A stretch of 64,000 nt of DNA from Bryobacteraceae bacterium (GTDB taxonomy: Bacteria > Acidobacteriota > Terriglobia > Bryobacterales > Bryobacteraceae), in the NCBI GenBank assembly GCA_030041495.1, contig JASHNT010000015.1, forward strand, positions 19,710 to 83,709, in the 5' to 3' direction. Below the pieces are notes generated by a model, which had not been told where the DNA came from, made no database searches, and saw only the letters and a list, made by a program, of their open reading frames with translations. The translations under genes and the position numbers were made by a program. Below, in pieces: positions 15,317 to 23,302 of this stretch. Numbering within the stretch: the first letter of the stretch is position 1; each line of letters starts with the position of its first letter.

Positions 15317-17897
15317 GGCGTAAAGCCTGTATCGGATCGACGCGGCTGGCGCGCTGCGCCGGAATCCATACCGCCGCGCAAGCCACCGCTCCCAGCACCA
15401 AAGGCACGGTAACGAACACCAGGGGATCGCGCGGCGGGACTCCGTACAGCAGGCTCGCCAGATATCGCGTCAGGCCGAGAGCCGCGGCAATTCCGATCGC
15501 TACTCCCACCAGCACCAGACGCATCCCCTCGAACACTACCCGGTTTCTCACGCGCTTCGTCTCCGCGCCCAGCGCCAGCCGGATTCCAATTTCGCGAGTC
15601 CTCTGTTGCACCGAATACGCCATCAATCCATAAATCCCGATCGCGGCCAGAAGCAGCGCCGCGCCACCAAATGCGGCCATCAACAGCATGTTGAAGCGCT
15701 GGGTGGCCGTCGAATTCGCGACCACGCCGCTCATCGGCCGCACATCGGCTGCCGGCAGGCCGCTTGCCTGGCGCAGTTGCTCGCGAATGGCCGGGACCGT
15801 CGCTAGCGCCTTGCCGCGCGTTCGTACGATCCAAGCGACCGGCTGGATCCGCACCAGGAATGCGTTCATGAAATCCGGGATCTGCGCCTGCGGGACGTAT
15901 ACGGTCGGCCGAGGCTCGTAGTAAAGTTGCGTGTCGCGAACGTCACCGACCACACCGGCGATCTGCCGTTCGGGCTCCCCGCGGAATTGCGGGCTGCCAC
16001 GCCCGATGGTGATACGGCCGCTCAGTGGGTCGGCACCCTTCCAATACAACTTCGCCATGGCTTCGTTGATTAGCGCCACTGGTGGCGAGGCGGCGTCATC
16101 GAGATCCGTGAACGCGCGCCCGCGCTTTACGGGAATCCGAAGCGCCTCGAAATATCCGCTGGAGACCGGAACCCATCCGCCGATGCGCCTTTGCCCCGGC
16201 TGTCCGGCCACTTCGATGGAACCTTCGATCGCGGTTTGGAGTGGAATGAAATACGTTGCTCCCGCAGCCTCCACGCCGGGCAGGGCGCGAATTCGCTCCA
16301 GGCCGTCCTTCATCGTATTCCCCACCGCTGCCGCCTTCTGGAATCGCGCGCCCGTCATCTTCATCCGCATGGTGATCACGTTTTTGGTAATGAAACCGGG
16401 AGCCACAGAATACAACCTGATAAACGTCCGGATCAGCAGCGCTGAACCCGCCAACAGCACCACCGCCAATCCGGTTTCGGCGATCACCAACGCTCGACGC
16501 AGCTTGTTGGAGGATGGCCCGGCGATCCCCATCTCGCTCAAGCCCGCGCGCGATCCCGTGATCGCGGGAGCCATTCCGAACACCATCCCCGTCAGCACCG
16601 AAATGCCGAGCGCGAAGAGCAGCACCCGCCAATCGATTCCCACTGCCGCGCCGTTTTCGCCGAGCCTCGGCAACCCTGCCGTGTTGACCACCAGCAGCGC
16701 ACGAATGCCTGCGTAGCCCAGCACGGATCCCAGCGCTCCTCCGGCGAGTGAAAGCAACAAGCTCTCGGCCAGCAACTGGCGGATCATGCGTCCCCGTCCC
16801 GCGCCGATGGCCGTCCGGATCGCGATCTCGCGCCGCCGCGTTTCCGCCCTCACCAGCAGCAGGTTCGCAACATTCGCGCACGCGATCAGCAGCACCAACG
16901 CAACCGCGCCCATCAATATCTTCAGCAGCGGATAATCGCCTCCGGCCAGATACTCGCGATAAGGAACTACGGAGAGTCGCTCACCCGGTCTGAGCTCGCC
17001 CGGAAATTCGGCTTTGACGCCGGCCGACGAAGCCTGAACGCGCGCGTTGGCTTGCGCCAAACTGACTCCCGGGCTCAAGCGCGCTGCCAGGCGGAACGCG
17101 CGAAGCAGATTTGGGTCGCGCGAGTTCGGGTCGATTTGGAGCGGCACGTAGACGTCGGGAACCGAGCCTTGCTCCAGGAGAAACGCGCTGCCCGCGGCGA
17201 CCCCGATCACGGTGTAAGCGTCGCCATTCAGGGAGATCGTCTCACCCAAGACTCGAGTATCTTGCGCAAAGCGGCGCCGCCAAAACCCCTCGCCCAGGAT
17301 CACGGCGTGGGGCCCTCCCGGCGCGTCTTCTTCCGAAGTGAATCCACGCCCTCGCAGAATCGGCGTTCCAAAGCAGCTCAGCGCAGCGGATGACACTTGC
17401 ATGGAGTTCAACTCGTCAGTGTCTTCTCCACTCGCGTAGTTGATCGTTCCAGGCATGTAGGCGGAGACGTCGTGCAACACGCTGGTCTGCTCGCGCCAAT
17501 AGGCGAACTTCGCTGGCGAAGCTCCCGCGCCGCCGGAGCTCATCAGCTCCACGAAGGAATTCGGATCGGGTACTGGGACCGGCTTGAGCAACACTGCGTC
17601 AGCCAATGAGAAAAATGCGGTCGCCGAACCGATCCCCAGAGCCACGGCGAGCACCGCTACCAGCGCCAGAGCCGGGCTGCGCCGCAGACTCCGTAACCCG
17701 TAGACGACATCGAACCACAGGTTTTCGAGCACTTGGAAGCGCCACGGATCAGCGGAACGCTCGCGAATCAGCAGCACGTTTCCCAGCGGAATCGAGTTGC
17801 CCGCTGCCTGCGCCATTTCGCGATGAAATGCCAGCTCGGCTTCCAGTTCCCGCTCCAGGTTGCGCCGGCGCGCGAGTCGTTTTAAGAAACGGCGCAT
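15309..17897 (-). CDS. ADOP-type permease (acidobacterial duplicated orphan permease)
   Basis: 862 residues, the expected length for ADOP. The N-terminus has the short helical leader with RNLERELEAELAFHREM, then the first MacB-like membrane segment (LALVAVLAVALGIGSATAFFSLADAVLL). Two FtsX-like permease halves follow, each with three membrane segments (about 330-430 and 740-850) and an ANVANLLLVRAETRRREIAIR block that recurs in the second half as an EIGIRLALGA block. ADOP proteins resemble MacB/FtsX permeases without a neighbouring ATPase; substrates are unknown. It is the middle gene of PadR-ADOP-VWFA, with the PadR stop five bases upstream of this ATG. Confidence 0.92.
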   Translation of the reverse strand: MRRFLKRLARRRNLERELEAELAFHREMAQAAGNSIPLGNVLLIRERSADPWRFQVLENLWFDVVYGLRSLRRSPALALVAVLAVALGIGSATAFFSLADAVLLKPVPVPDPNSFVELMSSGGAGASPAKFAYWREQTSVLHDVSAYMPGTINYASGEDTDELNSMQVSSAALSCFGTPILRGRGFTSEEDAPGGPHAVILGEGFWRRRFAQDTRVLGETISLNGDAYTVIGVAAGSAFLLEQGSVPDVYVPLQIDPNSRDPNLLRAFRLAARLSPGVSLAQANARVQASSAGVKAEFPGELRPGERLSVVPYREYLAGGDYPLLKILMGAVALVLLIACANVANLLLVRAETRRREIAIRTAIGAGRGRMIRQLLAESLLLSLAGGALGSVLGYAGIRALLVVNTAGLPRLGENGAAVGIDWRVLLFALGISVLTGMVFGMAPAITGSRAGLSEMGIAGPSSNKLRRALVIAETGLAVVLLAGSALLIRTFIRLYSVAPGFITKNVITMRMKMTGARFQKAAAVGNTMKDGLERIRALPGVEAAGATYFIPLQTAIEGSIEVAGQPGQRRIGGWVPVSSGYFEALRIPVKRGRAFTDLDDAASPPVALINEAMAKLYWKGADPLSGRITIGRGSPQFRGEPERQIAGVVGDVRDTQLYYEPRPTVYVPQAQIPDFMNAFLVRIQPVAWIVRTRGKALATVPAIREQLRQASGLPAADVRPMSGVVANSTATQRFNMLLMAAFGGAALLLAAIGIYGLMAYSVQQRTREIGIRLALGAETKRVRNRVVFEGMRLVLVGVAIGIAAALGLTRYLASLLYGVPPRDPLVFVTVPLVLGAVACAAVWIPAQRASRVDPIQALRHE

Positions 17898-17901
17898 GAG
17901 A

Positions 17902-18225
17902 CTACCGCGCCAGCACCCTACCGACCGCCGTCGATAGCCGTGTCCAGGTTTCCTGGTGAGCCGCCAGGGCTTTACGGCCCTTGCGCGTAATCTCGTAATA
18001 CTTCGCCTTGCGTTTGTTCTCGGAAAGGCCCCACGCAGAGGAGATTGCCCCGTGCAGCTCCAGCCGGTATAGGGCCGGGTAGAGCGACCCTTCCTCGACC
18101 TTCAACACCTCGTCCGAGAGCAGATGAATCGCCTGCGCGATCGCGTAGCCGTGCAGCGGCCGGCGTTGCAGCGCGTGCAGAATCAACAGGTCCAGCGTGC
18201 CTTGCAGTAAGTTCGGGGTCCCCAC
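17902..18225 (-). CDS. PadR-family transcriptional regulator
   Basis: 107 residues from a GTG at 18225; a longer frame to 18336 exists, but the extra residues lie over the promoter. The core LLQGTLDLLILHALQRRPLHGYAIAQAIHLLS is the PadR winged helix, followed by VEEGSLYPALYRLELHGAI and the AKYYEITRKGRKAL wing. PadR proteins of this acidobacterial type (TIGR03433-like) sit before ADOP permeases and usually repress their operon. A sigma-70-like promoter lies just upstream and would give an almost leaderless transcript, with no Shine-Dalgarno before the GTG. The effector is unknown. Confidence 0.88.
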   Translation of the reverse strand: MGTPNLLQGTLDLLILHALQRRPLHGYAIAQAIHLLSDEVLKVEEGSLYPALYRLELHGAISSAWGLSENKRKAKYYEITRKGRKALAAHQETWTRLSTAVGRVLAR

Positions 18226-18239
18226 GACGGTCCAGGGAT

Positions 18240-18269
18240 AGGATAATCGGGGCACCCCTAGATCGTCAA
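18240..18269 (-). promoter_or_regulatory. Promoter of the PadR-ADOP-VWFA operon
   Basis: On the minus strand TTGACG (18269-18264), an 18-base spacer and TATCCT (18245-18240) resemble a sigma-70 promoter. Transcription would begin near 18233, about eight bases before the GTG start. A GGGG/CCCC inverted pair lies in the spacer and could be part of a repressor site. Confidence 0.55.
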
Positions 18270-18379
18270 GGGAAATGCGCGGGAAATTGGCGCAAGGCCG
18301 CGCGCTGTATCGTGGTTCTAAAACTGCAACGGGCAAGAGCAGAGGGCCGTAGTTTTACCCACCTGATAAGGAGATAGCT

Positions 18380-18979
18380 ATGTATCTTGGGAACCGAATC
18401 TCATCCATAGTCCTGGCGGCTGCGCTTTGCGTAGCGTCGGCCTTCGCCCAGGAGATCTACCGGAATGAGGCATCCGCGCAATTCTTCGGAACGTTCGTGT
18501 CCACCACCTGGGCTGGGGGCGAGCGGCAGACGGCCACGGACACGGGCGGCTTTCTAGCAAGTTACCGCTTCTTTTTCAATGACTTTAATGGGGTCGAGTT
18601 GAACTGTGGCTGGGCCCCCGGTACGCAAAACTACTTTGACTTTTTCAGCGGGCCCTACGGCGTGCGGTCGGACTCGAATGAAGCCACTGTTGCCTGGGTG
18701 TTCCGTTATCCCGGCCATCGCGTTATCCCGTTTGGGCTGCTGGGCACCGGCGCCTTAGTGTTCAATCCCATAAACCCAGCCGGATTCGAAACTACGCAGG
18801 CTCGCGCGGCGTTCGTTTACGGCGGCGGCGCGGATGTCAGCCTCACGGACCGCTTCTTTGTCCGCGCGGAATACCGTGGATTCGTCTATAACGACCCGGA
18901 TTTCAATACTTTATACCTTTTGCCCGACCGCGTCACCCATCGCGCTGAGCCGTCGATCGGCTTTGGAGTCCGGTTCTAG
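18380..18979 (+). CDS. Outer-membrane beta-barrel-like protein
   Basis: 199 residues with an AAGGAGAT ribosome site eight bases before the ATG and a signal peptide ending ASAFAQ. The rest alternates aromatic and glycine residues in short strands (FGTFVSTTWAGGERQ, GFLASYRFFFNDF, FVRAEYRGFVY) and ends in GFGVRF, a C-terminal Phe as in barrel proteins recognised by BamA. It therefore probably forms a small eight-stranded barrel like OmpW or OmpA N-terminal domains. The sequence is not close enough to name. It is divergent from the PadR operon. Confidence 0.75.
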   Translation: MYLGNRISSIVLAAALCVASAFAQEIYRNEASAQFFGTFVSTTWAGGERQTATDTGGFLASYRFFFNDFNGVELNCGWAPGTQNYFDFFSGPYGVRSDSNEATVAWVFRYPGHRVIPFGLLGTGALVFNPINPAGFETTQARAAFVYGGGADVSLTDRFFVRAEYRGFVYNDPDFNTLYLLPDRVTHRAEPSIGFGVRF

Positions 18980-19100
18980 GAGTTTTGGGGGGGATTTGCG
19001 TCAAATCGCGCGGAGAAGGCTTGATCGCTAGGCGCAAAGATGATGAACTGGTCTTCCCGGCGCGGGAACACCGGCACAAGGGAAGGCCGTGCATGATATT

Positions 19101-19217
19101 ATGAAAAAGGCACTCTGGTTGTTGGGGCTGGCATTATTCCTTAGCGGCTGCATCAAGCAGCGGCACGCCATCGTGGACCCGCCGCCGCCCGATCACAGCA
19201 GTCTAAACACCCGCTAA
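19101..19217 (+). CDS. 38-residue lipoprotein
   Basis: An ATG at 19101 opens a 38-codon frame ending at TAA 19215-19217. The product starts MKKALWLLGLALFLSGC, a textbook lipoprotein signal with Cys17 in an LSGC lipobox. The mature part would be only 22 residues (IKQRHAIVDPPPPDHSSLNTR after the Cys) with a run of four prolines. This resembles tiny outer-membrane lipoproteins such as Lpp-like or entericidin-like peptides, but with no sequence match I can name. It lies 121 bases after the beta-barrel gene and 118 before the sigma factor. Confidence 0.65.
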   Translation: MKKALWLLGLALFLSGCIKQRHAIVDPPPPDHSSLNTR

Positions 19218-19335
19218 GGGATTTGTCCGCCCCGGCAATGCAACCTACGCCATTCTTTCGCATCTAACTGGTTAGGAAGGGCGTACGGCTGGACATCGTT
19301 GAGCGGATTGGACGTGCGCGTAGCCGGAAAAAACT

Positions 19336-20757
19336 ATGGAACAAGCAAACGATAACCTGTTGGTGGAACCGCGCGCCTCGTTCGGTGGGTTCGGGGAGGA
19401 ATCCGCCGAAACAGAAGCGCCCGTTTTCGTGGAGGATAGGGAGGAACTTGAAGAAGCCGAAGAGACAGCGGCTGCCCAACAATCGCCGTACACCGACGAT
19501 TTCGTCCGCGTCTACCTGCGCGAGATGGGTTCGGTGTCTCTGCTCACTCGCCAGGGCGAAATCGATTTAGCGCGGCAGATGGAAATCGGCCGTGAGCGGG
19601 TGCACAAAATGCTTTCGCGTTCGCCGTTTGTACAAAAGATGCTCATGGAATTGTACGAGGATGTCCGCCTCGGCAACGTGAAACTAGATCACTTGGTGGA
19701 AGCGGGCGGCAATGACGAAGCCGTCAAACAGCGCGCTTTGGCCGATGCCATGCGCCGTTTCACCAAAGCCGCGAAATTGCATCGCGACGTAACGGCGCTG
19801 GAAGAACAGATGGAAGCGACGCCTAGCCGCCAGGTTCATGTTCGCGCGGCGCTCAACAGCAAATTGCTGCGCCTCAAGGTGAAGTTTTCTCAAGGCATTC
19901 GCGAAACTCCGTTTTCGCAAACTCAATGGACGGCTTTTGCCGATGCGTTCAAGGCCCACGCCGGGAACGCCCGGCACAACACACTGCGCCATTGCCTGCG
20001 CGTAATCGAGCAGGGTGAGCGGGAATCCGGCGACGCTAAAAAGGCGCTGGTGGAGGCGAACCTGCGCCTGGTGGTCTCCGTGGCCAAAAAGTACATCAAC
20101 CGAGGGCTGCACCTGCTGGACCTGATCCAGGAAGGCAACATCGGATTGATGCGCGCTGCCGACAAGTTCAATTACCAGCTGGGCTACAAATTCTCGACCT
20201 ACGCCACCTGGTGGATCCGCCAATCCATCACGCGCGCCATCGACGATCAATCCCGCACCATCCGCATCCCGGTGCACATGAGCGGGAACCTGACCAAGTT
20301 CGTCCGCGCCTCGCGGGAATTGGAAAAGGAGCTGGGCCGCACTCCCAACAACGAAGAAATCGCGCGGCGTCTCCAAACCACCGAGCAGAAAGTCGAGGAG
20401 ATGAAGACCATCTCCCGCGAGCCGGTGTCTCTCGACATCCCGGTCGGCCGCGATGGCGAGTCTTCACTGCGCGACTTGATCGAGGATCATTGGGTCCGCC
20501 CGCTGACCGATACTCTGTTCGAGGCCAATGTGACTCGTGAAACCGCCGAGGTACTGCGCTCTCTTTCTCCCAACGAAGAGAAAATTGTCCGCATGCGCTT
20601 CGGTATCGGCTACGATCACGCCTACACTCTGGGCGAGATCGCCCAGGAGTTCAACCTCAGCCGGGAGCGGGTTCGTCAGATCGAAGCCGGAGCCCTGCGT
20701 CGCCTGCGCAACCCCGAATGCTCGCGCCGTCTCCTGCCGCTCATGAGCTTGCAGTAA
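19336..20757 (+). CDS. RpoD-like RNA polymerase sigma-70 factor
   Basis: 473 residues. An acidic N-terminal stretch (about 1-50) replaces region 1.1, then [28 protein letters not shown] is region 1.2. A non-conserved insert follows (about 90-220). Regions 2.1-2.4 are intact, with [31 protein letters not shown] and [14 protein letters not shown]; region 3 starts TIRIPVHM; region 4.2 is the [29 protein letters not shown] helix-turn-helix. It should direct RNA polymerase to -35/-10 promoters. Solibacter-like genomes often carry several RpoD-like paralogues, so whether this is the housekeeping factor cannot be told. The stop is within an 18-base tandem duplication. Confidence 0.88.
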   Translation: MEQANDNLLVEPRASFGGFGEESAETEAPVFVEDREELEEAEETAAAQQSPYTDDFVRVYLREMGSVSLLTRQGEIDLARQMEIGRERVHKMLSRSPFVQKMLMELYEDVRLGNVKLDHLVEAGGNDEAVKQRALADAMRRFTKAAKLHRDVTALEEQMEATPSRQVHVRAALNSKLLRLKVKFSQGIRETPFSQTQWTAFADAFKAHAGNARHNTLRHCLRVIEQGERESGDAKKALVEANLRLVVSVAKKYINRGLHLLDLIQEGNIGLMRAADKFNYQLGYKFSTYATWWIRQSITRAIDDQSRTIRIPVHMSGNLTKFVRASRELEKELGRTPNNEEIARRLQTTEQKVEEMKTISREPVSLDIPVGRDGESSLRDLIEDHWVRPLTDTLFEANVTRETAEVLRSLSPNEEKIVRMRFGIGYDHAYTLGEIAQEFNLSRERVRQIEAGALRRLRNPECSRRLLPLMSLQ

Positions 20758-20778
20758 CGCATGAGCCTGCAGTAGCGC
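20743..20778 (+). repeat. 18-base tandem duplication at the sigma factor stop
   Basis: ATGAGCTTGCAGTAACGC at 20743-20760 is followed directly by ATGAGCCTGCAGTAGCGC at 20761-20778, identical at 16 of 18 bases. The first copy holds the sigma factor's last codons and TAA; the second copy carries an equivalent TAG. Confidence 0.85.
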
Positions 20779-21006
20779 GGGACTAACGCCGGCGCTCGCG
20801 GAGAGCTTCGTACGCCGAGACGATATCGAGCAGCTCTGAAGTAAATTGTGGCTTGCCGTAGCTGCCGCGATTCCGTGGTCAGCGTATGGAGCTGCTCTTC
20901 GATATTTCGCTCGGCGACTTGTGGCGACTTGTATCGATGCGAGGCGGCTCGCGTTCTCGCTCGCCAGCGAACGCGCGAAAGAGCGACACGAACAGATACT
21001 CGGGGA

Positions 21007-21755
21007 TCAGTGCCTGGAACAACCGCTCACGCCGCATGCCCAACATCGAATCGCCTTCGATGGCCATGGCTTGGCGCTCAAGCTGTTGATCCATTCCTGA
21101 TCCACGGGCAGCAGCCGCACGCCGTGCACGCGATACCAATCCAGCTCCAGCGGCTCCCGCGATCCAGTCAGCCGGCCGGTAGGATGCCCCAGAATGTCCA
21201 CGTGGGGATTGCCCAGAGCCTTCAGCAACCGCTCCGTCGTTTCTTCCTTGCTGTGCTTGAACGAGGAATGAATCGACGCTACGACGATACGTTGCCGGCT
21301 GCCCGCCCACAGCTCGATGCCGCGTTTCAAGTTTTCGATTTTTTTCTGCCCGAAGGCAGGCAGCTTTACCTTCGCGGCCTTCTCCAGGCATGCCTTCAAC
21401 TCATCCAGCGAAGTGATGTGAAACTTCTTGTGCAGCAGCGCCAGCGTCTTCGACCCCAGCCCCGGGATGCTCATCAACTCGATCAGTCCTGGCGGAATGC
21501 CCTTGCACGCTCATACCGCGCAATCTTTCCCGTGCGGATGAACTCCTCAATCATCCCGGAGAGGTCTTCGCCGATCCCCGGAATCTCCTGCAGTTTGCCT
21601 CGTTTCGCGATCGCGGTCCGGTCCTCCTCTACGTCACGCACGGAAAGCGCTGCGCGCTCATACGCGACAATCCGGAAGCGGTCTGCGCCCTTGAACGCCA
21701 GGACCTTGGCCATCCACTCGAAAATGCGAGCAATTTCTTCGTTAAGCAGGGTAGA
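21007..21755 (-). pseudogene. PolX (family X DNA polymerase/PHP) remnant
   Basis: Starting near 21755, the minus strand encodes LLNEEIARIFEWMAKVLAFK and RIVAYERAALSVRDVEED, then IPGIGEDLSGMIEEFIRTGK, which is the N-terminal helix-hairpin-helix domain of bacterial PolX. No start codon is left at its beginning. A frameshift near 21500 moves the reading to [18 protein letters not shown] and [13 protein letters not shown]. At about 21288 the sequence then jumps straight to [11 protein letters not shown] and [14 protein letters not shown], from late in the PHP nuclease domain, so the polymerase palm and most of PHP are deleted. Similarity fades after SREPLELD. It cannot be functional. The 228 bases between the sigma factor repeat and this remnant hold nothing I can identify. 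Confidence 0.82.
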
Positions 21756-21842
21756 CAGCGGCGCCGCTAATTGCGTTGCAACTTCGCAGCCAAGTGGCAC
21801 GTCAACTGCACAACACCAGATCGGGATCCGAAGGAGCTGAGC

Positions 21843-22499
21843 ATGGAACAAGTCGCCGCGGCTGTATCCCTTGGCCGTATCGAACTGGCCGCCGAGATTT
21901 CCGTGCCGGAGCATGCGCAAGGTCTGGTGTTGTTCGCGCATGGCAGCGGCAGCAGCCGGAACAGTCCGCGCAACCGCCACGTCGCTGAAACCCTGTATCG
22001 CGGATCGATCGGAACCGTGCTGATCGATCTTTTGACCGAGGCCGAAGAAGCCGTCGACGTTCAGACCCGCGAATTGCGCTTCAGCATCGGCATGCTGGGC
22101 CGCCGTCTCGCGGCGATCACGGATTGGATCGGCCGCCAACCGAATCTTCAGCACCTGGGTCTCGGCTAGTTCGGAGCCAGCACCGGAGCCGCCGCAGCAC
22201 TGGTGGCCGCGGCAGACCGCCCGGACATCGTTCGCGCCGTGGTCTCACGCGGAGGCCGTCCCGACCTCGCGAACGCGTCGCTCCTGCATGTTCTTGCGCC
22301 CACTCTGTTCATTGTCGGCAGCGCGGATACTGTCGTCCTGGATCTGAACCGCTGGGCCATGGCCCAGCTTCCGCGCCAAACCGCGCATAAACTAGAAATC
22401 GTTCCGGACGCGACTCATCTGTTCAAGGAACCCGGTGCTCTGGACCAAGTGGCTGCCCTGGCGTGCGATTGGTTCCGCAAATATCTCCCAGGCCATTGA
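21843..22499 (+). pseudogene. Dienelactone-hydrolase-like alpha/beta hydrolase with internal amber stop
   Basis: From the ATG at 21843 (AAGGAG site six bases upstream) the frame encodes GLVLFAHGSGSSRNSPRNR and TVLIDLLTEAEEAVD, typical of the hydrolases found beside PolX-type genes. A TAG at 22167-22169 then interrupts it inside what should be the nucleophile elbow: GLG-stop-FGASTGAAAALVAAA, where intact relatives read GYFGASTG with Ser as nucleophile. The same frame continues to 22499 with VVSRGGRPDL, APTLFIVGSAD and DATHLFKEPGAL, supplying the Asp and His parts of the triad. Thus a single nonsense change at a Tyr codon breaks an otherwise full 218-codon gene. Confidence 0.85.
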
Positions 22500-22516
22500 C
22501 TGAAGCGACGGACGCC

Positions 22517-23271
22517 ATGCGGAACACCGAAATCGCTGGCCGCTTGGAAGAGGTCGCGTGACTCCTCGAAATCCAGGGCGTCAACCGGTTTCGCGTTCAG
22601 GCTTACCGCCACGCGGCAGCCGAAGTCCGCCGGCTGGCCAAGCCTCTAGGCGAATTCTAGCGCGAGCAGGGCGAGGAGGGTTTGCGCGCGGTCACCGGCG
22701 TCGGCGAGCGCCTGGGCACGGCTCTACGGCTCTTGATCCCTAGTGGACACCTGCCCATGCTGGAACGCTTGCGTGGTGAACTGACCCCGTTGCGCTGCTG
22801 GAGTCGGTTCCCGGCATCGGCCGCGCGCTTGCCGAGCGCCTGCACGGGGAACTCGGCATCGATTCACTGGAGGATCTGGAAGCCTCCGCGCACGTCCACT
22901 CCGCCGATGAACCTCCCGTCGAGGAGCTGCTCGACGTCGATCGCGAATATCGCGAAAAAGCCGCCGCCAGCCAGCTTCACACCATCGCTCCACGGCGCTT
23001 CAATCCCTCCGGCAAGGCTTGGCTCCCGATTCTCCATACGCATCGCGGCCTTCGCGACTACACCGCGCTCTTTTCCAACAGCGCGTACGCGCACAAAGCC
23101 GGCCGCACGCGCGATTGGGTGGTGCTGTACTACGACAGCGGCCTCGAAGAACGGCAGTCCACCGTGGTCACCGCGCAGCGCGGTCCGCTCGAAAGGAAAC
23201 CCATCGTCCGCGGCCGGGAAGAGGAATGCGAGCGGCTCGACCACAGCGATACCCTGCCCTTTCTTGCATAA
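22517..23271 (+). pseudogene. Helix-hairpin-helix DNA-binding protein remnant
   Basis: The frame starting at 22517 (RNTEIAGRLEEVA) is stopped by TGA at 22559-22561 and again by TAG at 22658-22660, yet between and after the stops it reads LLEIQGVNRFRVQAYRHAA and LRAVTGVGERLGTAL, the PolX-like N-terminal helix-hairpin-helix pattern. Around 22790 a base appears lost and the frame changes to LLESVPGIGRALAERLHGELG, then ELLDVDREYREKAAA, IAPRRFNP and TRDWVVLYYDSG, ending at TAA 23269-23271. Intact homologues combine these HhH motifs with that C-terminal domain. Two stops and a frameshift make this a pseudogene. Its 5' frame runs on into the next gene's frame, which is why a long false open frame begins at 22682. 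Confidence 0.8.
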
Positions 23272-23302
23272 CGCCTCACTGTGTGAGAGATTGGGGATCG
23301 CT

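Noticed and set aside
22682..23302. N-terminal extension of the cytochrome c/PQQ protein
   Set aside because: This part is the broken helix-hairpin-helix gene read in another frame; the signal peptide begins at 23303.
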